DNA of 64,000 bases from Sinorhizobium mexicanum (GCF_013488225.1 NZ_CP041238.1:4252341-4316340); one strand, 5' to 3'. Positions 49,367 to 60,569 are shown, counted from the first letter of the stretch. Numbers and translations are program-made. The notes: generated by a model not told the origin, from the sequence alone.

Positions 49367-50026
49367 TCAGCGCGCCCCGAAGATCGCCGAGCCAACCCGC
49401 ACGCTGGTGGCGCCAAAGGCGATCGCCGTCTCGAAATCACCGGACATGCCCATCGAGAGCTTGTCGAGACCGCATTCGGCGGCAAGCTTTGCAAGCAGCG
49501 CGAAATGCGGGCCGGGGTTCTCGTCGACCGGGGGTATGCACATCAGGCCCTCGATCTCCATGGCCAATTCGCCGCGGCAGAGTTCGACGAAGGCGGCGGT
49601 GTCTTCCGGCGCGACGCCGGCCTTCTGCGGTTCAAGACCGGTGTTGACCTGGACATAGAGGCGAAGACTGCGGCCCTGCCGCTTCATCTCGGCGGAGACG
49701 GCCCGGGCAATCTTCTCGCGATCGATGGTTTCGATGACATCGAAGAGCGCGACAGCGTCGGCGGCCTTGTTCGACTGCAACGGGCCGATCAGATGCAGTT
49801 CGACATCAGGCGTCTCCAGCCGGAGCGCTGGCCATTTGCGCTCGGCCTCCTGGACGCGATTTTCACCGAACACGCGCTGGCCAGCGGCAATGGCCGGACG
49901 TATCGCGTCGGCATCGAAGGTTTTCGACACGGCAACCAGAGTGACGGCATGTCCGGGCCGTTTTGCCGCTTTTTCGCTGGTGCGAATCCGGCTCAGGACA
50001 TCGTTCAACCGCTCCTGCACTTCCAT
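49367..50026 (-). CDS. YggS-family pyridoxal-phosphate homeostasis protein
   Basis: The 219-residue protein is a single alanine-racemase-like TIM barrel. The PLP lysine is in VTLVAVSKTFDADAI near residue 36, and the ring of phosphate contacts includes FGENRVQEAERKW and SMGMSGDFETAIAFGATSVR. It has no racemase second domain. Members buffer PLP and affect amino-acid pools. The start MEVQERLNDVLSRI gives the standard length. The upstream gap of 328 bases towards leuS contains a mosaic repeat. Confidence 0.93.
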   Translation of the reverse strand: MEVQERLNDVLSRIRTSEKAAKRPGHAVTLVAVSKTFDADAIRPAIAAGQRVFGENRVQEAERKWPALRLETPDVELHLIGPLQSNKAADAVALFDVIETIDREKIARAVSAEMKRQGRSLRLYVQVNTGLEPQKAGVAPEDTAAFVELCRGELAMEIEGLMCIPPVDENPGPHFALLAKLAAECGLDKLSMGMSGDFETAIAFGATSVRVGSAIFGAR

Positions 50027-50104
50027 CCTTCCGCTCCCCACGTCCGAAGACCACGACAAACCTTCCCTGCGGCTTATTGAAACTTGCGATGCTTGCCAAG
50101 ACCT

Positions 50105-50209
50105 GCTGCATGTTTCCTTGAATCCTACCCGATTTAGGGACGAAAACATGCAGCGACTCAAAGTGCTACAACGCCCTTTGCGCGCCTGTTGAGACGCGCG
50201 GCGCTTTAG
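50105..50209. repeat. mosaic palindromic repeat (ABC/RIME-like), copy 3
   Basis: GCTGCATGTTT/AAACATGCAGC encloses CCTTGAATC...GATTTAGGG. It is followed by AAGTGCTACAACG, CGCCTGTTGAGACGCG and CGGCGCTTTAGC. The module order equals copy 1. It occupies much of the divergent gap between the YggS gene and leuS; nothing else is recognisable in that gap except the leuS start region. Confidence 0.78.
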
Positions 50210-50354
50210 CGGCCGGATCGCTGGCTCAAATATGCCAAAGTGCGCTGGCAACCCCTTCAAAACTTGACGCTCAGGCGGTTTCATGATGAAGGTCACCCCA
50301 GCTATCATGAGGGTGCCTGAGCGCCCCACAGAATTTCCGGAACATCGAAAAGAC

Positions 50355-52985
50355 ATGGCGACCGAACGATATAATCCGCGTGATGCCGAACCGCGCTGGC
50401 AGCAGGAATGGGAAGCAGGCAAGGTCTTCGAGACCAGCAACGACGATCCGCGCGAGAAATACTACGTGCTCGAGATGTTCCCCTATCCTTCGGGTCGCAT
50501 CCACATGGGGCACGTGCGCAACTACACCATGGGTGACGTCGTTGCCCGCTACAAGCGCGCCCGCGGCTTCAACGTCCTGCATCCGATGGGATGGGATGCC
50601 TTTGGCATGCCGGCAGAAAACGCCGCCATGGAACGCGGTGTGCATCCGGCGAGCTGGACCTACCAGAACATCGCCTCGATGAAGGCGCAGTTGAAGGTGA
50701 TGGGCCTGTCGCTCGACTGGAACCGGGAATTTGCCACCTGCGACCCGGCCTATTACCAGCGCCAGCAGCACCTGTTCCTCGATTTCCTCGAGAAAGGGCT
50801 CGTCTACCGCAAGCAGTCGAAGGTCAACTGGGACCCGGTCGACAACACCGTGCTCGCCAACGAGCAGGTGATCGACGGCCGCGGCTGGCGTTCCGGCGCC
50901 CTGGTGGAGCAGCGCGAGCTGACGCAATGGTTCTTCCGCATCACCGACTTCAGCCAAGAGCTGCTCGACGCGCTCGACAGGCTCGACCAGTGGCCCGAAA
51001 AGGTCCGGCTGATGCAGAAGAACTGGATCGGTCGCTCCGAGGGCCTGCTGGTGCGATGGGAGCTCGATGCTGCGACCGTTCCGGACGGCACGACGGAACT
51101 GACCGTCTATACGACGCGCCCTGATACGCTGTTCGGCGCCTCGTTCCTGGCGATCTCCGCCGACCATCCGCTCGCCCGGGAAGCCGCCGCCAAGAATGCC
51201 GAGATCGAGGCCTTCTGCGAGGAATGCCGGCGTGCCGGCACCTCGCTCGCTGCACTCGAAACGGCCGAAAAGAAGGGCATTGACACCGGCATTCGCGCCA
51301 GGCACCCGCTCGATCCGAGCTGGGAACTGCCGGTTTACGTCGCCAATTTCGTGCTGATGGACTACGGCACCGGCGCCATCTTCGGCTGCCCCTCCGGTGA
51401 CCAGCGCGACCTGGACTTCGCCCGCAAATACGGCCTGCCGGTCGTCCCCGTCGTGATGCCGAGGGAAGCCGACGCGGCGAGCTTCACGATCGAGAACGAA
51501 GCCTATGTCGGCGACGGGGTGATGATCAATTCGCGCTTCCTCGACGGCCTTTCGACGGAAGACGCTTTCGAAACGGTCGCCTCGCGGCTCGAGAAGGAAA
51601 TGCTTGGCGGCGCTCCGCGCGCGGAACGCAAAGTCAATTTCCGCCTGCGCGACTGGGGCATCTCGCGGCAACGCTATTGGGGCTGCCCGATTCCAGTGAT
51701 CCATTGCGATGACTGCGGCGTGCTGCCGGTGCCGAAGGCGGATCTGCCGGTGACGCTGCCCTCGGATGTGACCTTCGACAAGCCCGGCAATCCGCTCGAC
51801 CGCCATCCGACCTGGCGGCATGTCGCGTGCCCGCAGTGCGGCAAGGACGCTCGGCGCGAAACCGACACCATGGACACTTTTGTCGATTCCTCCTGGTACT
51901 TCGCGCGCTTTACGGCGCCCTGGGAAGACAATCCGACCGACCCGAAAGTCGCCAACCACTGGCTTCCGGTCGACCAGTACATCGGCGGGATCGAGCACGC
52001 GATCCTGCACCTGCTCTATTCGCGCTTCTTCACCCGCGCGATGAAGGCGACGGGTCACGTGGCGCTGGACGAACCATTCAAGGGGCTGTTCACCCAGGGC
52101 ATGGTGGTCCACGAGACCTACAGCCGCGGCGAGGGCGCGCAGCGCGAATGGATCACGCCGGCCGAGGTCCGCGTCGAGGAGATCGACGGTGAGCGGCGCG
52201 CGCTTCTGGTCGAGACCGGCGAGGAAATCGCCATCGGCTCGATCGAGAAGATGTCGAAGTCGAAGAAGAACGTCGTCGATCCGGACGACATCATCGGCTC
52301 CTACGGCGCAGACACGGCCCGCTTCTTCGTGCTCTCCGATTCGCCGCCGGACCGCGACGTGATCTGGTCCGAATCGGGCGTCGAAGGTGCTCATCGTTTC
52401 GTTCAGCGCGTCTGGAGGCTCATTGCCGAGGCAGCGGAAAACCTGCGCACAAGCGACGCTTCGCCGGCGAAGGAAGGCGATGGCCTCGCCATCTCTCAGG
52501 CAGCACACAGGACGCTGCGCGCGGTCGAAGCCGACTATGACAAGCTTGCCTTCAACAAGGCGGTTGCGCGGATCTATGAACTCGTCAACGTTCTGGCCGC
52601 TCCGCTGACCCACGTGGCCAGCGGCAACGCCGATCAGGCCGTCACCGCGGCGGTCAAGGACGCCGTTGCGATTCTGATCAACCTGATCGCGCCGATGATG
52701 CCGCACCTGGCGGAAGAATGCTGGCGGGAAATCGGCGGCGGCGGCTTGATTGCCGAGCGAGCTTGGCCGACTTTCGATCCGGGCCTGGTCGTCGAGAACG
52801 AAATCACCTTGCCGGTCCAGATCAACGGCAAGAAGCGCGCCGATTTGACAATCGCGCGCGACGCTGATCAGAGTGCGATCGAAAGCGCCGTGCTTGCTCT
52901 CGACGCCGTCAAGACGGCGCTCGCAGGCAGCAACCCGAAAAAGATCATCGTCGTGCCGCAGAGGATCGTCAATGTCGTTGTCTGA
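50355..52985 (+). CDS. leuS: leucyl-tRNA synthetase
   Basis: The 876-residue class I synthetase has the HIGH-like motif HMGH at residues 50-53 in [19 protein letters not shown], the editing domain with [20 protein letters not shown] near residues 250-270, and the KMSKS loop at about 632-636 in [15 protein letters not shown]. It charges tRNA-Leu. The start [16 protein letters not shown] is used; a 24-codon upstream extension lacks family character. Its last 14 bases overlap the lptE start, so lptE and holA are probably translated from the same message. Confidence 0.97.
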   Translation: MATERYNPRDAEPRWQQEWEAGKVFETSNDDPREKYYVLEMFPYPSGRIHMGHVRNYTMGDVVARYKRARGFNVLHPMGWDAFGMPAENAAMERGVHPASWTYQNIASMKAQLKVMGLSLDWNREFATCDPAYYQRQQHLFLDFLEKGLVYRKQSKVNWDPVDNTVLANEQVIDGRGWRSGALVEQRELTQWFFRITDFSQELLDALDRLDQWPEKVRLMQKNWIGRSEGLLVRWELDAATVPDGTTELTVYTTRPDTLFGASFLAISADHPLAREAAAKNAEIEAFCEECRRAGTSLAALETAEKKGIDTGIRARHPLDPSWELPVYVANFVLMDYGTGAIFGCPSGDQRDLDFARKYGLPVVPVVMPREADAASFTIENEAYVGDGVMINSRFLDGLSTEDAFETVASRLEKEMLGGAPRAERKVNFRLRDWGISRQRYWGCPIPVIHCDDCGVLPVPKADLPVTLPSDVTFDKPGNPLDRHPTWRHVACPQCGKDARRETDTMDTFVDSSWYFARFTAPWEDNPTDPKVANHWLPVDQYIGGIEHAILHLLYSRFFTRAMKATGHVALDEPFKGLFTQGMVVHETYSRGEGAQREWITPAEVRVEEIDGERRALLVETGEEIAIGSIEKMSKSKKNVVDPDDIIGSYGADTARFFVLSDSPPDRDVIWSESGVEGAHRFVQRVWRLIAEAAENLRTSDASPAKEGDGLAISQAAHRTLRAVEADYDKLAFNKAVARIYELVNVLAAPLTHVASGNADQAVTAAVKDAVAILINLIAPMMPHLAEECWREIGGGGLIAERAWPTFDPGLVVENEITLPVQINGKKRADLTIARDADQSAIESAVLALDAVKTALAGSNPKKIIVVPQRIVNVVV

Positions 52986-53517
52986 TAGAGCTGCCTTTCG
53001 CCTCCGGTCGTTTTCGATTCTGGCGGGCGGCCTGTTGCTGACCGCGTTGGCGGGTTGCCAGGTGAGGCCGCTTTACTCCGACGGCCCCACGGGCTCGACA
53101 TCGGTGGCACTGGCCTCGATCGAGATTTCGGATGCCGACGACCGCGTCGAGCAGGAGGTGCGCAACGCACTCGTCTTTCTCACCTCGCGCGGCGCTGGCG
53201 AGCCGGTCAACCCGCAGTACCATCTCGCGCTCAACGTCTCGCACCGGACCATAGGTGTGTTGTTCGACACGACGGACAATGACGATGATGATGACGATGC
53301 CGGGGCCGGCCGCATTGTCGTGAAAGCGGACTACAACCTGACGAGAACCGCCACCGGCGAGACCGTGAGGGCCGGCAACCGAACGGCCGTCGCGCTGGTC
53401 GATTTCCCCCAACAGGAATTCGCCAAGGTTCGCGCTGTTCGCGACGGCGAGAACCGCGCGGCGAAGGAACTGGCAGAAATCATCGGCGCCGACATCGCAT
53501 CGGCTCTTGGCCGCTGA
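52972..53517 (+). CDS. lptE: LPS-assembly lipoprotein LptE
   Basis: The 181-residue protein has a signal peptide with lipobox LTALAGC at about residues 23-29, so it is lipidated and placed in the outer membrane, where it plugs LptD. The region after the cysteine (QVRPLYSDG) and the beta-rich domain with [20 protein letters not shown] fit the alphaproteobacterial LptE/LptE-like family. An acidic run ([10 protein letters not shown]) sits in one loop, encoded by a short GAT/GAC repeat. It overlaps leuS by 14 bases and is 12 bases from holA; the leuS-lptE-holA order is conserved widely in proteobacteria. Confidence 0.9.
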   Translation: MSLSDRAAFRLRSFSILAGGLLLTALAGCQVRPLYSDGPTGSTSVALASIEISDADDRVEQEVRNALVFLTSRGAGEPVNPQYHLALNVSHRTIGVLFDTTDNDDDDDDAGAGRIVVKADYNLTRTATGETVRAGNRTAVALVDFPQQEFAKVRAVRDGENRAAKELAEIIGADIASALGR

Positions 53518-53529
53518 TCCGGTGTTCGG

Positions 53530-54564
53530 ATGAGCGAGATCAAGTCGCACGAGTTCGACGGCTTCCTGCAGAAGGCAGCTGGAAGCTACCGGCTTTTCTT
53601 GCTCTACGGTCCTGATCGCGGACTCGTTTCCGAACGCGCAGCACTGCTTGCCTCAAAATTCGGCATCCCGCTCGATGACCCGTTTGCGGTCGTCAAGCTC
53701 GACGCCAGCGACGTGCAGCAGGATCCCGGGCGATTGCTGGACGAGGTCAACGCCATTGGCCTTTTCGGCGGCGAGAAACTCGTCTGGATCCGCGGCGCCT
53801 CTGCCGAGAAGGCGCTTTCCGAAGCGCTGCAGATCCTTGCCGCTGAACCGCCGACCGGCAGCTATCTCATCATAGAGGCTGGCGACCTCAAAAAGGGGGC
53901 AGCCCTTCGGAAGGCCGGCGAATCGGCCCGTTCCATCGCGTCGATCGCCTGCTACAGCGACGATGCGCGCAGCCTGCATGCGCTTATCGATCAGGAACTC
54001 GCCGAAGCGGGGCTTCGACTGAGCCCCGCCGCGCGCGAGCGCCTGCTCGAAGCTCTTGGCGGCGATCGTCTTGCTTCGCGCAATGAAGTTCGAAAACTTG
54101 CACTCTACTGCCGCGGCAAGGAGATGATCGATGAGGGCGACGTGCTCGACATCGTCGGCGATGCCAGTGCGATTTCTGTCGACGATGCTGTGGACGCCGT
54201 GCTGAAGAGCGACGTGGACGCGCTGCTCCATGCCATCAGGAAGATTACAACGTCGAAGACTCCCCCGTTTCTCGTGCTCCAGGCCTGCTTGCGGCAGTTC
54301 CAGCAGTTGGACGCCATGCGCGCAGAGATGGATGCCAGCCGGCAATCTTCGAGCCAGGTGATCGCCAGCCTCGGAAGGGGCCTGCATTTCCGGCGCAAAC
54401 CGATCGTCGAAGCAGCCCTTCGGCACTGGACCGGCCCGGCAATACGGCGCGAAATGAGCCGGCTACAGGCCACGATCTATCAAAGCCGCACACGGCCAAG
54501 CCTGGAAGACAGTCTCGTCCTGCAGAATCTCTTGGCGATAACCGTGCAGTCGGCGCGCCGCTGA
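53530..54564 (+). CDS. holA: DNA polymerase III subunit delta
   Basis: The 344-residue protein has the HolA layout: N-terminal clamp-loader domain with FLLYGPDRGLVSERAALLAS, a degenerate AAA+ core without a functional Walker A, KLDASDVQQDPGRLLDEVNA, and a helical C-terminal domain (about 205-344) with FLVLQACLRQFQQLDAM. It opens the beta sliding clamp at the replication fork. It starts 12 bases after lptE. It is followed by a 239-base gap convergent with parB in which I find no clear terminator or gene. Confidence 0.93.
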   Translation: MSEIKSHEFDGFLQKAAGSYRLFLLYGPDRGLVSERAALLASKFGIPLDDPFAVVKLDASDVQQDPGRLLDEVNAIGLFGGEKLVWIRGASAEKALSEALQILAAEPPTGSYLIIEAGDLKKGAALRKAGESARSIASIACYSDDARSLHALIDQELAEAGLRLSPAARERLLEALGGDRLASRNEVRKLALYCRGKEMIDEGDVLDIVGDASAISVDDAVDAVLKSDVDALLHAIRKITTSKTPPFLVLQACLRQFQQLDAMRAEMDASRQSSSQVIASLGRGLHFRRKPIVEAALRHWTGPAIRREMSRLQATIYQSRTRPSLEDSLVLQNLLAITVQSARR

Positions 54565-54803
54565 CGAACCTCCACCGGCTCTTGCGTCCTTGCTGTCAAG
54601 CGGAACCGCCATAGTGCTGGCGTGAGCGTCCGCTCCAGCGTCGTTGACGCGCGAAGAACACGACGCATTGCCAGTCCGGCCGACCGCTGCATTCTCCTCC
54701 CGTCAGATCGGCAGGCAGGATGTTGCGCGATGCCACCGCCGCGGCGCATTTTCACGAATGCACGGAATCATCTAACAAATCAATACGTTATGCCATTCCC
54801 GCG

Positions 54804-55694
54804 TTACCGGCGCTCCAGCAGTCGGCAAATCTCTTCGAGTTGGTCAAGCGTCTTGTAGGCGATGCGCAGGTGGCCGCCGGAAGCCTTGTGGCTGACGGTG
54901 ACTTCGAGCCCGAGGCTGTCCGACAGCGTGCGCTCGAGAGCCAGCGTATCGGCGTCCTTTTCCTCCCGACGTGGCGCTTTGGCGAAATTGGGGTCGTTCT
55001 GCGCGCGGATGTCGTTCTGCGCCAAGCGTTCCGTCTCGCGCACTGAAAGGCCCTTCGCAACGATGTTACGCGCCAGGGCCACCGGATCGGAGGTCGGGAT
55101 CAGCGCCCGCGCATGGCCGGCCGACAGGCTGCCGTCCGACAGCATGTCGCGCACCGGCTCCGGCAACTTGAGCAGCCGCAGGCTGTTGGCCACATGGCTG
55201 CGGCTCTTGCCGATGATGTCGCCGAGATCGTTTTGCGTATAGCCGTGTTCGGCGATCAGCTGTTCGTAGCCCAGCGCCTCTTCGAGCGGGTTAAGATCGG
55301 ATCGCTGGACGTTTTCGACGATCGCGATCTCGAGCGCGGTGCGATCGTCTACGTCTCGCACGATCACCGGGATTTCGGCGAAACCCGCAAGTTGGGCCGC
55401 CCGCCAGCGGCGCTCGCCGGCGATGATCTCGTAGCGGTCACTCCCAACAGTACGCACGACGACGGGTTGCACAATGCCGTGCTGGCGGATCGAGCTCGCA
55501 AGATCCTGCAGTTCCGCTTCGTCAAACTGGCGGCGCGGGTTACGGGGATTGCGCGACACAAACTCGATCGGCACGCGGCGATCGGGATTGAATGGTGTCT
55601 GCGGCGTGGCGCCGCCTTGCAACGGCTGATCCATTTCGCCGATCAATGCCGCCAAACCACGGCCCAGACGCCTCTTGGAGCTGTCGTCGTTCAT
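54804..55694 (-). CDS. parB: chromosome-partitioning protein ParB (CTPase, parS-binding)
   Basis: The 296-residue protein starts MNDDSSKRRLGRGLAALIGE, the ParA-contact segment. The CTP-binding box GERRWRAAQLAG lies near residues 93-104, ENVQRSDLNPLEEALGYEQL near 128-147, and the parS-binding helix-turn-helix in LGDIIGKSRSHVANSLRLLK. The C-terminal dimerisation domain ends the protein. It loads at parS and slides to build the partition complex near the origin. It is 33 bases downstream of parA on the same strand, with several parS-like sites upstream of the pair. Confidence 0.97.
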   Translation of the reverse strand: MNDDSSKRRLGRGLAALIGEMDQPLQGGATPQTPFNPDRRVPIEFVSRNPRNPRRQFDEAELQDLASSIRQHGIVQPVVVRTVGSDRYEIIAGERRWRAAQLAGFAEIPVIVRDVDDRTALEIAIVENVQRSDLNPLEEALGYEQLIAEHGYTQNDLGDIIGKSRSHVANSLRLLKLPEPVRDMLSDGSLSAGHARALIPTSDPVALARNIVAKGLSVRETERLAQNDIRAQNDPNFAKAPRREEKDADTLALERTLSDSLGLEVTVSHKASGGHLRIAYKTLDQLEEICRLLERR

Positions 55695-55727
55695 CTGTCA
55701 TCCAATCTTATTACGAGACCGAAACGA

Positions 55728-56522
55728 TTACGCAGCCTTGCGTTGCCGCTCGCGCTGGATCACTTCGGACGCCAATTGTAGATATGCCTGGCTGCCGGCG
55801 CACTTTAGATCGTAGAGAATGGCCGGCTTTCCATAAGAGGGCGCCTCCGAAACCCGAACATTCCGCGGGATTAGGGTGTGATAGACCTTATCACCCAGAT
55901 GAGTGCGGACGTCACTCACGACCTGCTGAGCGAGATTGTTACGGGAATCGAACATAGTCAGGACGATTCCTTGAATGTCCAGGCTTGGATTGACCGTTCG
56001 GCGCACCTGATCGACGGTTTCCAGCAGCTGGCTCAAGCCCTCCAGCGCGAAGAATTCGCATTGCAACGGCACAAGCACGGAATGCGCCGCGGCCATCGCA
56101 TTCATCGTCAAAAGATTGAAAGACGGCGGGCAATCGACCAGGACATAGGAATAGGCAAGAGCCTCGCTGGCGGCCAATGCCTTGCGGAGGCGAAAGACCC
56201 GGTCCGATTCGCGGGCGATCTCCATCTCGATGCCAAGCAGGTCCATTGTCGAAGGTACGATCGAAAGATTCGGTACTGCGGTACTTTGGGCGATCTCGCC
56301 GATCGAATGGCTACCCATCATCAATTCATAGGAGGAAAGATGCCGGTCGCGGCGCTGGATCCCGAGGCCCGTGCTCGCATTTCCCTGCGGGTCGAGATCG
56401 ACAATCAGAACTTTCTCGCCAATTGCGGCCAGCGCGGTCGCAAGATTGATTGCGGTGGTCGTCTTTCCGACCCCGCCTTTCTGGTTCGCAATCGTGATAA
56501 TCCGATTTCTGAGGCCAAACAT
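55728..56522 (-). CDS. parA: chromosome-partitioning ATPase ParA
   Basis: The 264-residue protein has the deviant Walker A KGGVGKTT at about residues 15-22, DLDPQGNASTGLG, and VDCPPSFNLLTMNAM as Walker B region. It starts MFGLRNRIITIANQKG. Standard chromosomal Soj/ParA length and motifs. The gene lies 16 bases after rsmG and 33 before parB, in the conserved mnmG-rsmG-parA-parB order. Confidence 0.97.
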   Translation of the reverse strand: MFGLRNRIITIANQKGGVGKTTTAINLATALAAIGEKVLIVDLDPQGNASTGLGIQRRDRHLSSYELMMGSHSIGEIAQSTAVPNLSIVPSTMDLLGIEMEIARESDRVFRLRKALAASEALAYSYVLVDCPPSFNLLTMNAMAAAHSVLVPLQCEFFALEGLSQLLETVDQVRRTVNPSLDIQGIVLTMFDSRNNLAQQVVSDVRTHLGDKVYHTLIPRNVRVSEAPSYGKPAILYDLKCAGSQAYLQLASEVIQRERQRKAA

Positions 56523-56538
56523 GTTTTCCGCTCGCCTA

Positions 56539-57180
56539 TCACTTCGTCCGACGTGAAAGATTTGCAATCTCAAGCACGACCGAATCTGGCTCGACAACAC
56601 TTGCATGTTTTACCAGATCGAATTGAAAGCGGCTAACGGCTTTGTCGATTTCCTGCTGGTAATCCCGCCCTTTGTGAAAGTAAGCGACGGCATCGGCGCC
56701 TTCTCCGAGCATCCAAGGCGCGCAATAATCCAACAATTGGTTCAGATCAGCGAGCGCACGCGCCGAAATCGCGTCGCAACGGGGGATGATTGCACTCGCA
56801 TTTTCGATTCGAATCGGGTGCACGGAACCTCTGGCAGCGGTTTCATTCAAGGCGGCGCGCAAGAAGGCGCATTTTTTATTGTTGCTTTCAACCAGATGAA
56901 CCCAGCCGCCCTCGAGCTCCGATAGGCAGATCGCAGTTATCACACCGGGGAACCCACCACCGCTGCCGAGGTCAACCCAGACCTTTGGCGTCGGTGCCAG
57001 CTGGAAGATCTGCAGGCTGTCGACGATATGGCGCTGCCATAAATGCTCAAGTGTCGACGGTGCGACGAGGTTGATCGACGTCGCCCATTTCTGGAACAAG
57101 GCACCAAAATGCTCGAGCTTCTCGATCGTTTCACGTGAAACACGCAATCCGTTCAGGCTTCCGGCGAGACTCGTTTTCAT
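56539..57180 (-). CDS. rsmG: 16S rRNA (guanine-527-N7) methyltransferase
   Basis: The 213-residue SAM-dependent methyltransferase has [19 protein letters not shown] as motif I and [20 protein letters not shown] as motif II. It modifies G527 of 16S rRNA. Its start overlaps the mnmG stop by four bases (ATGA). Its N-terminal codons for VSRET contain a near-perfect parS site on the DNA. Confidence 0.95.
   Translation of the reverse strand: MKTSLAGSLNGLRVSRETIEKLEHFGALFQKWATSINLVAPSTLEHLWQRHIVDSLQIFQLAPTPKVWVDLGSGGGFPGVITAICLSELEGGWVHLVESNNKKCAFLRAALNETAARGSVHPIRIENASAIIPRCDAISARALADLNQLLDYCAPWMLGEGADAVAYFHKGRDYQQEIDKAVSRFQFDLVKHASVVEPDSVVLEIANLSRRTK
57127..57142. promoter_or_regulatory. parS site within the rsmG coding region
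   Basis: CGTTTCACGTGAAACA matches the consensus TGTTTCACGTGAAACA at 15 of 16 positions, the best copy in the window. It is about 600 bases from parA and lies in codons for VSRET. Confidence 0.88.
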
Positions 57181-59060
57181 TGTACTGCTTGCCTCACCAC
57201 ACGCAGTTCCTCGCGATTCTGGCGCTTCAGCCCCGTGAGGATCAGCGACACGGCTGCCGGCGTCATCCCGTCGACCTTTGTTGCCTGAGCCAGATTGCGT
57301 GGTCTCTGCTGCGTCAGCTTCTGCTTCAGCTCGTTCGATAATCCCGGCAACAGGCTATAGTCGAAGTCTTCGGGAATGCTGGTGCTCTCTTCGCGGCGAA
57401 TACCGGCAATGTCTGCCGTCTGCCTTTCCATATAGACCGCGTAGGCCGCGTCGATCTCCAGCGCCTCGGCCACACGCCCGTCGATCCCTTCGAGTTCCGG
57501 CCACAGCGGTTTCAACCCGGCTATTGATTGCTCGGGGTAGGACAGGATCTCAAAAGCTGATCGGCGCTGGCCGTCCTGATTGAGCTTCAGGCCAAACCGC
57601 TTGCCCTCTGTCGGCGTCACCGAGAGAGACTGCAACAGCGCGCGCCCGCGCTCATAGTTGCCCTTCCAATCTTCAAAGCGTTCCTGTCGCGCCGCGCCCA
57701 CCAGGCCGAGATCGATGCCGATCGGCGTCAGCCGCATGTCGGCATTGTCGGCGCGAAGCGAGAGCCGATACTCGGCGCGCGATGTGAACATGCGATAGGG
57801 CTCAGTGATGCCGCGCGACGTCAGATCATCGATCATCACACCGATATAGGAATCGGTGCGGCTAAAATGAAATGGTGTGCGGCCCAAAGCGGAGAGGGCG
57901 GCATTCAGTCCCGCGACCAGGCCCTGGGCGCCGGCCTCTTCATAGCCCGTCGTGCCATTGATCTGGCCGGCGAGAAACAGGCCGGGCGCCTTCCGCACCG
58001 CAAGAGATAGTTGCAGCTCCCGCGGATCGACATGGTCGTATTCGATCGCGTAACCGGGCTGCAGAATCGTTACTTCCTCCAGCCCCGGAATGGTTCGAAT
58101 AAATGCATCCTGGACCTCTTCGGGCAGCGACGTCGAAATGCCGTTGGGATAGACGGTATTGTCATCCAACCCCTCCGGCTCCAGGAAAATCTGGTGGCCA
58201 TCCCGCTCGCCAAAGCGCACGATCTTGTCCTCGATCGACGGGCAATAGCGAGGCCCGACGCCTTCGATCTGGCCGGAATACATGGCGGAGCGATGGATGT
58301 TCTCGGCGATGAGCTTGTGCGTGGCTTCCGTCGTCCGCGTGACGCCACAGTCGATCTGGCGATTGACGATCTTGTCGGTCAAGAACGAGAAGGGTACCGG
58401 ATCCTCATCCGGTCCCTGGCGACCGACGCGGTCCCAATCGATCGTCCGGCCATCAAGCCGCGCCGGCGTACCGGTCTTTAGTCTTCCGAGATTGAGCCCA
58501 AAGCGTGCCAATGTCTCCGAAAGACCGATCGACGGTTCCTCGCCCACGCGCCCGGCCGGAATCTTGCGTTGGCCTATATGGATCAGACCCTTCAGGAACG
58601 TGCCGGTCGTAAGCACGACCGCTGACGCCCGGAAGGTCCGGCCATCCTTCATGACAACGCCGCAGACCGCGCCATCTTCGGTCAGCAAGTCAAAAGCATC
58701 GCCCTCAATGACCGACAGATTGTCCACCGCGCCAATCGCCTGTTGCATCGCCTCGCGATAGAGCTTGCGGTCTGCCTGCGTCCGGGGACCGCGCACCGCG
58801 GGTCCCTTGCGACGATTAAGCAGGCGAAACTGTATGCCGGCGGCATCGGCGACGCGACCCATCAGGCCGTCCAGAGCGTCGATCTCGCGCACGAGATGAC
58901 CCTTGCCCAAGCCACCAATCGCCGGATTGCAAGACATCACTCCGATTGTGTCACCCCTATGCGTGATGAGAGCGGTGCTTGCACCAAGCCGCGCCGAAGC
59001 CGAAGCTGCCTCGCAGCCAGCATGTCCGCCGCCAATCACGATGACATCATAACTCGACAT
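57177..59060 (-). CDS. mnmG: tRNA uridine 5-carboxymethylaminomethyl modification enzyme MnmG (GidA)
   Basis: The 627-residue FAD protein starts [20 protein letters not shown], with the FAD loop at 10-15. [20 protein letters not shown] and [12 protein letters not shown] are typical of MnmG, as is [12 protein letters not shown]. With MnmE it installs the cmnm5 group at wobble uridines of several tRNAs. A longer in-frame start exists but adds 14 residues without family character. It overlaps rsmG by four bases. Confidence 0.97.
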   Translation of the reverse strand: MSSYDVIVIGGGHAGCEAASASARLGASTALITHRGDTIGVMSCNPAIGGLGKGHLVREIDALDGLMGRVADAAGIQFRLLNRRKGPAVRGPRTQADRKLYREAMQQAIGAVDNLSVIEGDAFDLLTEDGAVCGVVMKDGRTFRASAVVLTTGTFLKGLIHIGQRKIPAGRVGEEPSIGLSETLARFGLNLGRLKTGTPARLDGRTIDWDRVGRQGPDEDPVPFSFLTDKIVNRQIDCGVTRTTEATHKLIAENIHRSAMYSGQIEGVGPRYCPSIEDKIVRFGERDGHQIFLEPEGLDDNTVYPNGISTSLPEEVQDAFIRTIPGLEEVTILQPGYAIEYDHVDPRELQLSLAVRKAPGLFLAGQINGTTGYEEAGAQGLVAGLNAALSALGRTPFHFSRTDSYIGVMIDDLTSRGITEPYRMFTSRAEYRLSLRADNADMRLTPIGIDLGLVGAARQERFEDWKGNYERGRALLQSLSVTPTEGKRFGLKLNQDGQRRSAFEILSYPEQSIAGLKPLWPELEGIDGRVAEALEIDAAYAVYMERQTADIAGIRREESTSIPEDFDYSLLPGLSNELKQKLTQQRPRNLAQATKVDGMTPAAVSLILTGLKRQNREELRVVRQAVQ

Positions 59061-59117
59061 TCCAACGCTCCAGCTGATCCCAGCCCTGATTCTGAATTTC
59101 ATTCGGGCGAGTCAAGT

Positions 59118-59133
59118 GGTTTCACGTGAAACG
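59118..59133. promoter_or_regulatory. parS-like site between mnmG and mnmE
   Basis: GGTTTCACGTGAAACG matches the ParB consensus at 14 of 16 positions with an intact core. It is intergenic, in the 111-base gap. Confidence 0.82.
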
Positions 59134-59171
59134 CTTCGAATGACTCGCTATCGTTGTGTCTGCGCGGCCGC

Positions 59172-60497
59172 TTACTTGCCGATGCAGAACTCCGAAAATA
59201 TCACATCGAGCAGGTTCTCGACATCAACGCGTCCTGTGATTCGGCCTAGCGCATCGCCTGCGACGCGCAATTGCTCCGCCTGAATATCCAGGCCCACCGC
59301 CTCCGACGACAGGCTCCGCACCAGCGCAGCACTCGCCTGCCGCAGGCAGTCGACGTGGCGCTTTCGAGACGGCATCGACAGCGCCGTCTTGCCTGCCAAG
59401 TCCGGAAGATGAGCTCCCAGCGCTTCCAATAGATCCGCGATGCCGGCGCCGGTCCTCGTCGATAGGAATATATCCGCATCGCTCGGTAGCCACGAGACAT
59501 CGTCGCGGTCAATCTTCGTTGCGACTCTTATAATCGGAATGTTTCCGGGAACGATTTCACTTAAGGAAAAATGTGCCGGATTATCCGATAGCAACAGCAC
59601 GAGATCGGCTCGTCCGATAGTTTCGTGCGCTCGCCGAATTCCCTCGCGTTCGACCAATTCGTCGGTTTCCCGCAATCCCGCCGTGTCATACAGTTTCACG
59701 GAGAATCCGGCTAATGAAAGATCAACCGAGATGATGTCACGAGTGGTGCCGGCGATCTCCGTGACAATCGCAACGTCACGCTTTGCCAGCGCATTCAACA
59801 GGCTCGACTTGCCAGCATTCGGCTCGCCGGCAATGACGATTCGAAGGCCATCGCGAATGATCTCCGCCAGGCCCGCCTGACCGATATGCTCTTCGATTTC
59901 ACCGCGGAGCTTCGCCATGTCCTCCCAGATCGAAGCGCTGACCGACCCCGGCACATCGTCCTCATCGGCAAAATCGAGCTCGGCTTCAATCATTGCGCGC
60001 GCATGCGTCAGGCGCCGCGCCCACCCTTGGTAAAGCGCCGACTGCCCACCACCGGAATGCTCGAGCGCCAGGCGACGCTGCATCTCGGTTTCGGCCGCGA
60101 TCAGATCCGCCAAGCCCTCGACCTCGACTAGGTCCATCTTGCCGTTTTGAAACGCCCGCCTTGAAAACTCGCCAGCGTCGGCGTGGCGCAGGCCATCGAT
60201 TGCGGCAAGCTCATCCAATATCGCCTGAACGACCGCACGCCCGCCATGCACCTGCATTTCGCAGCAATCCTCGCCGGTGAAGGATGCCGGCCCCGGAAAG
60301 TAGACGACCAGCCCGCTATCCAGCGGCTCACCGTTTCGAGCCCGAATCGTTCTCAAGGTTGCGGCGCGGGCTTGGGGCAGAGGCCCGCAAAGACGCGCAA
60401 TTGCCTGCGCCGTGGCCGGCCCACTGATGCGGATGACGGCAACGCCGGCGGGCAGAGCGCCGCTCGAAAGTGCGTATATCGTATCCGTAGAATGCAT
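59172..60497 (-). CDS. mnmE: tRNA modification GTPase MnmE (TrmE)
   Basis: The 441-residue protein has the N-terminal tetrahydrofolate-binding domain ([20 protein letters not shown]), a helical domain, and an inserted G domain with [12 protein letters not shown] (G1), DTAGLRE (G3) and TKID (G4). It ends in the catalytic CIGK motif. It works with MnmG on tRNA wobble uridines. Starts upstream of [10 protein letters not shown] are open but encode repeat-derived sequence and were not used. Confidence 0.97.
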   Translation of the reverse strand: MHSTDTIYALSSGALPAGVAVIRISGPATAQAIARLCGPLPQARAATLRTIRARNGEPLDSGLVVYFPGPASFTGEDCCEMQVHGGRAVVQAILDELAAIDGLRHADAGEFSRRAFQNGKMDLVEVEGLADLIAAETEMQRRLALEHSGGGQSALYQGWARRLTHARAMIEAELDFADEDDVPGSVSASIWEDMAKLRGEIEEHIGQAGLAEIIRDGLRIVIAGEPNAGKSSLLNALAKRDVAIVTEIAGTTRDIISVDLSLAGFSVKLYDTAGLRETDELVEREGIRRAHETIGRADLVLLLSDNPAHFSLSEIVPGNIPIIRVATKIDRDDVSWLPSDADIFLSTRTGAGIADLLEALGAHLPDLAGKTALSMPSRKRHVDCLRQASAALVRSLSSEAVGLDIQAEQLRVAGDALGRITGRVDVENLLDVIFSEFCIGK

Positions 60498-60569
60498 CGG
60501 GCCACCGAGCGTCCCCGAGCATAACGCGCTGACCGCTAACTCGGTTTCGTTTCTGTCGTTGAGGGCTAC

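Noticed and set aside
50283..50354. N-terminal extension of leuS by 24 codons
   Set aside because: Not typical of LeuS; the shorter start aligns with the family.
50271..52706. Open frame of about 800 codons opposite leuS
   Set aside because: Antisense shadow of an unambiguous leucyl-tRNA synthetase; no domain or ribosome-binding site.
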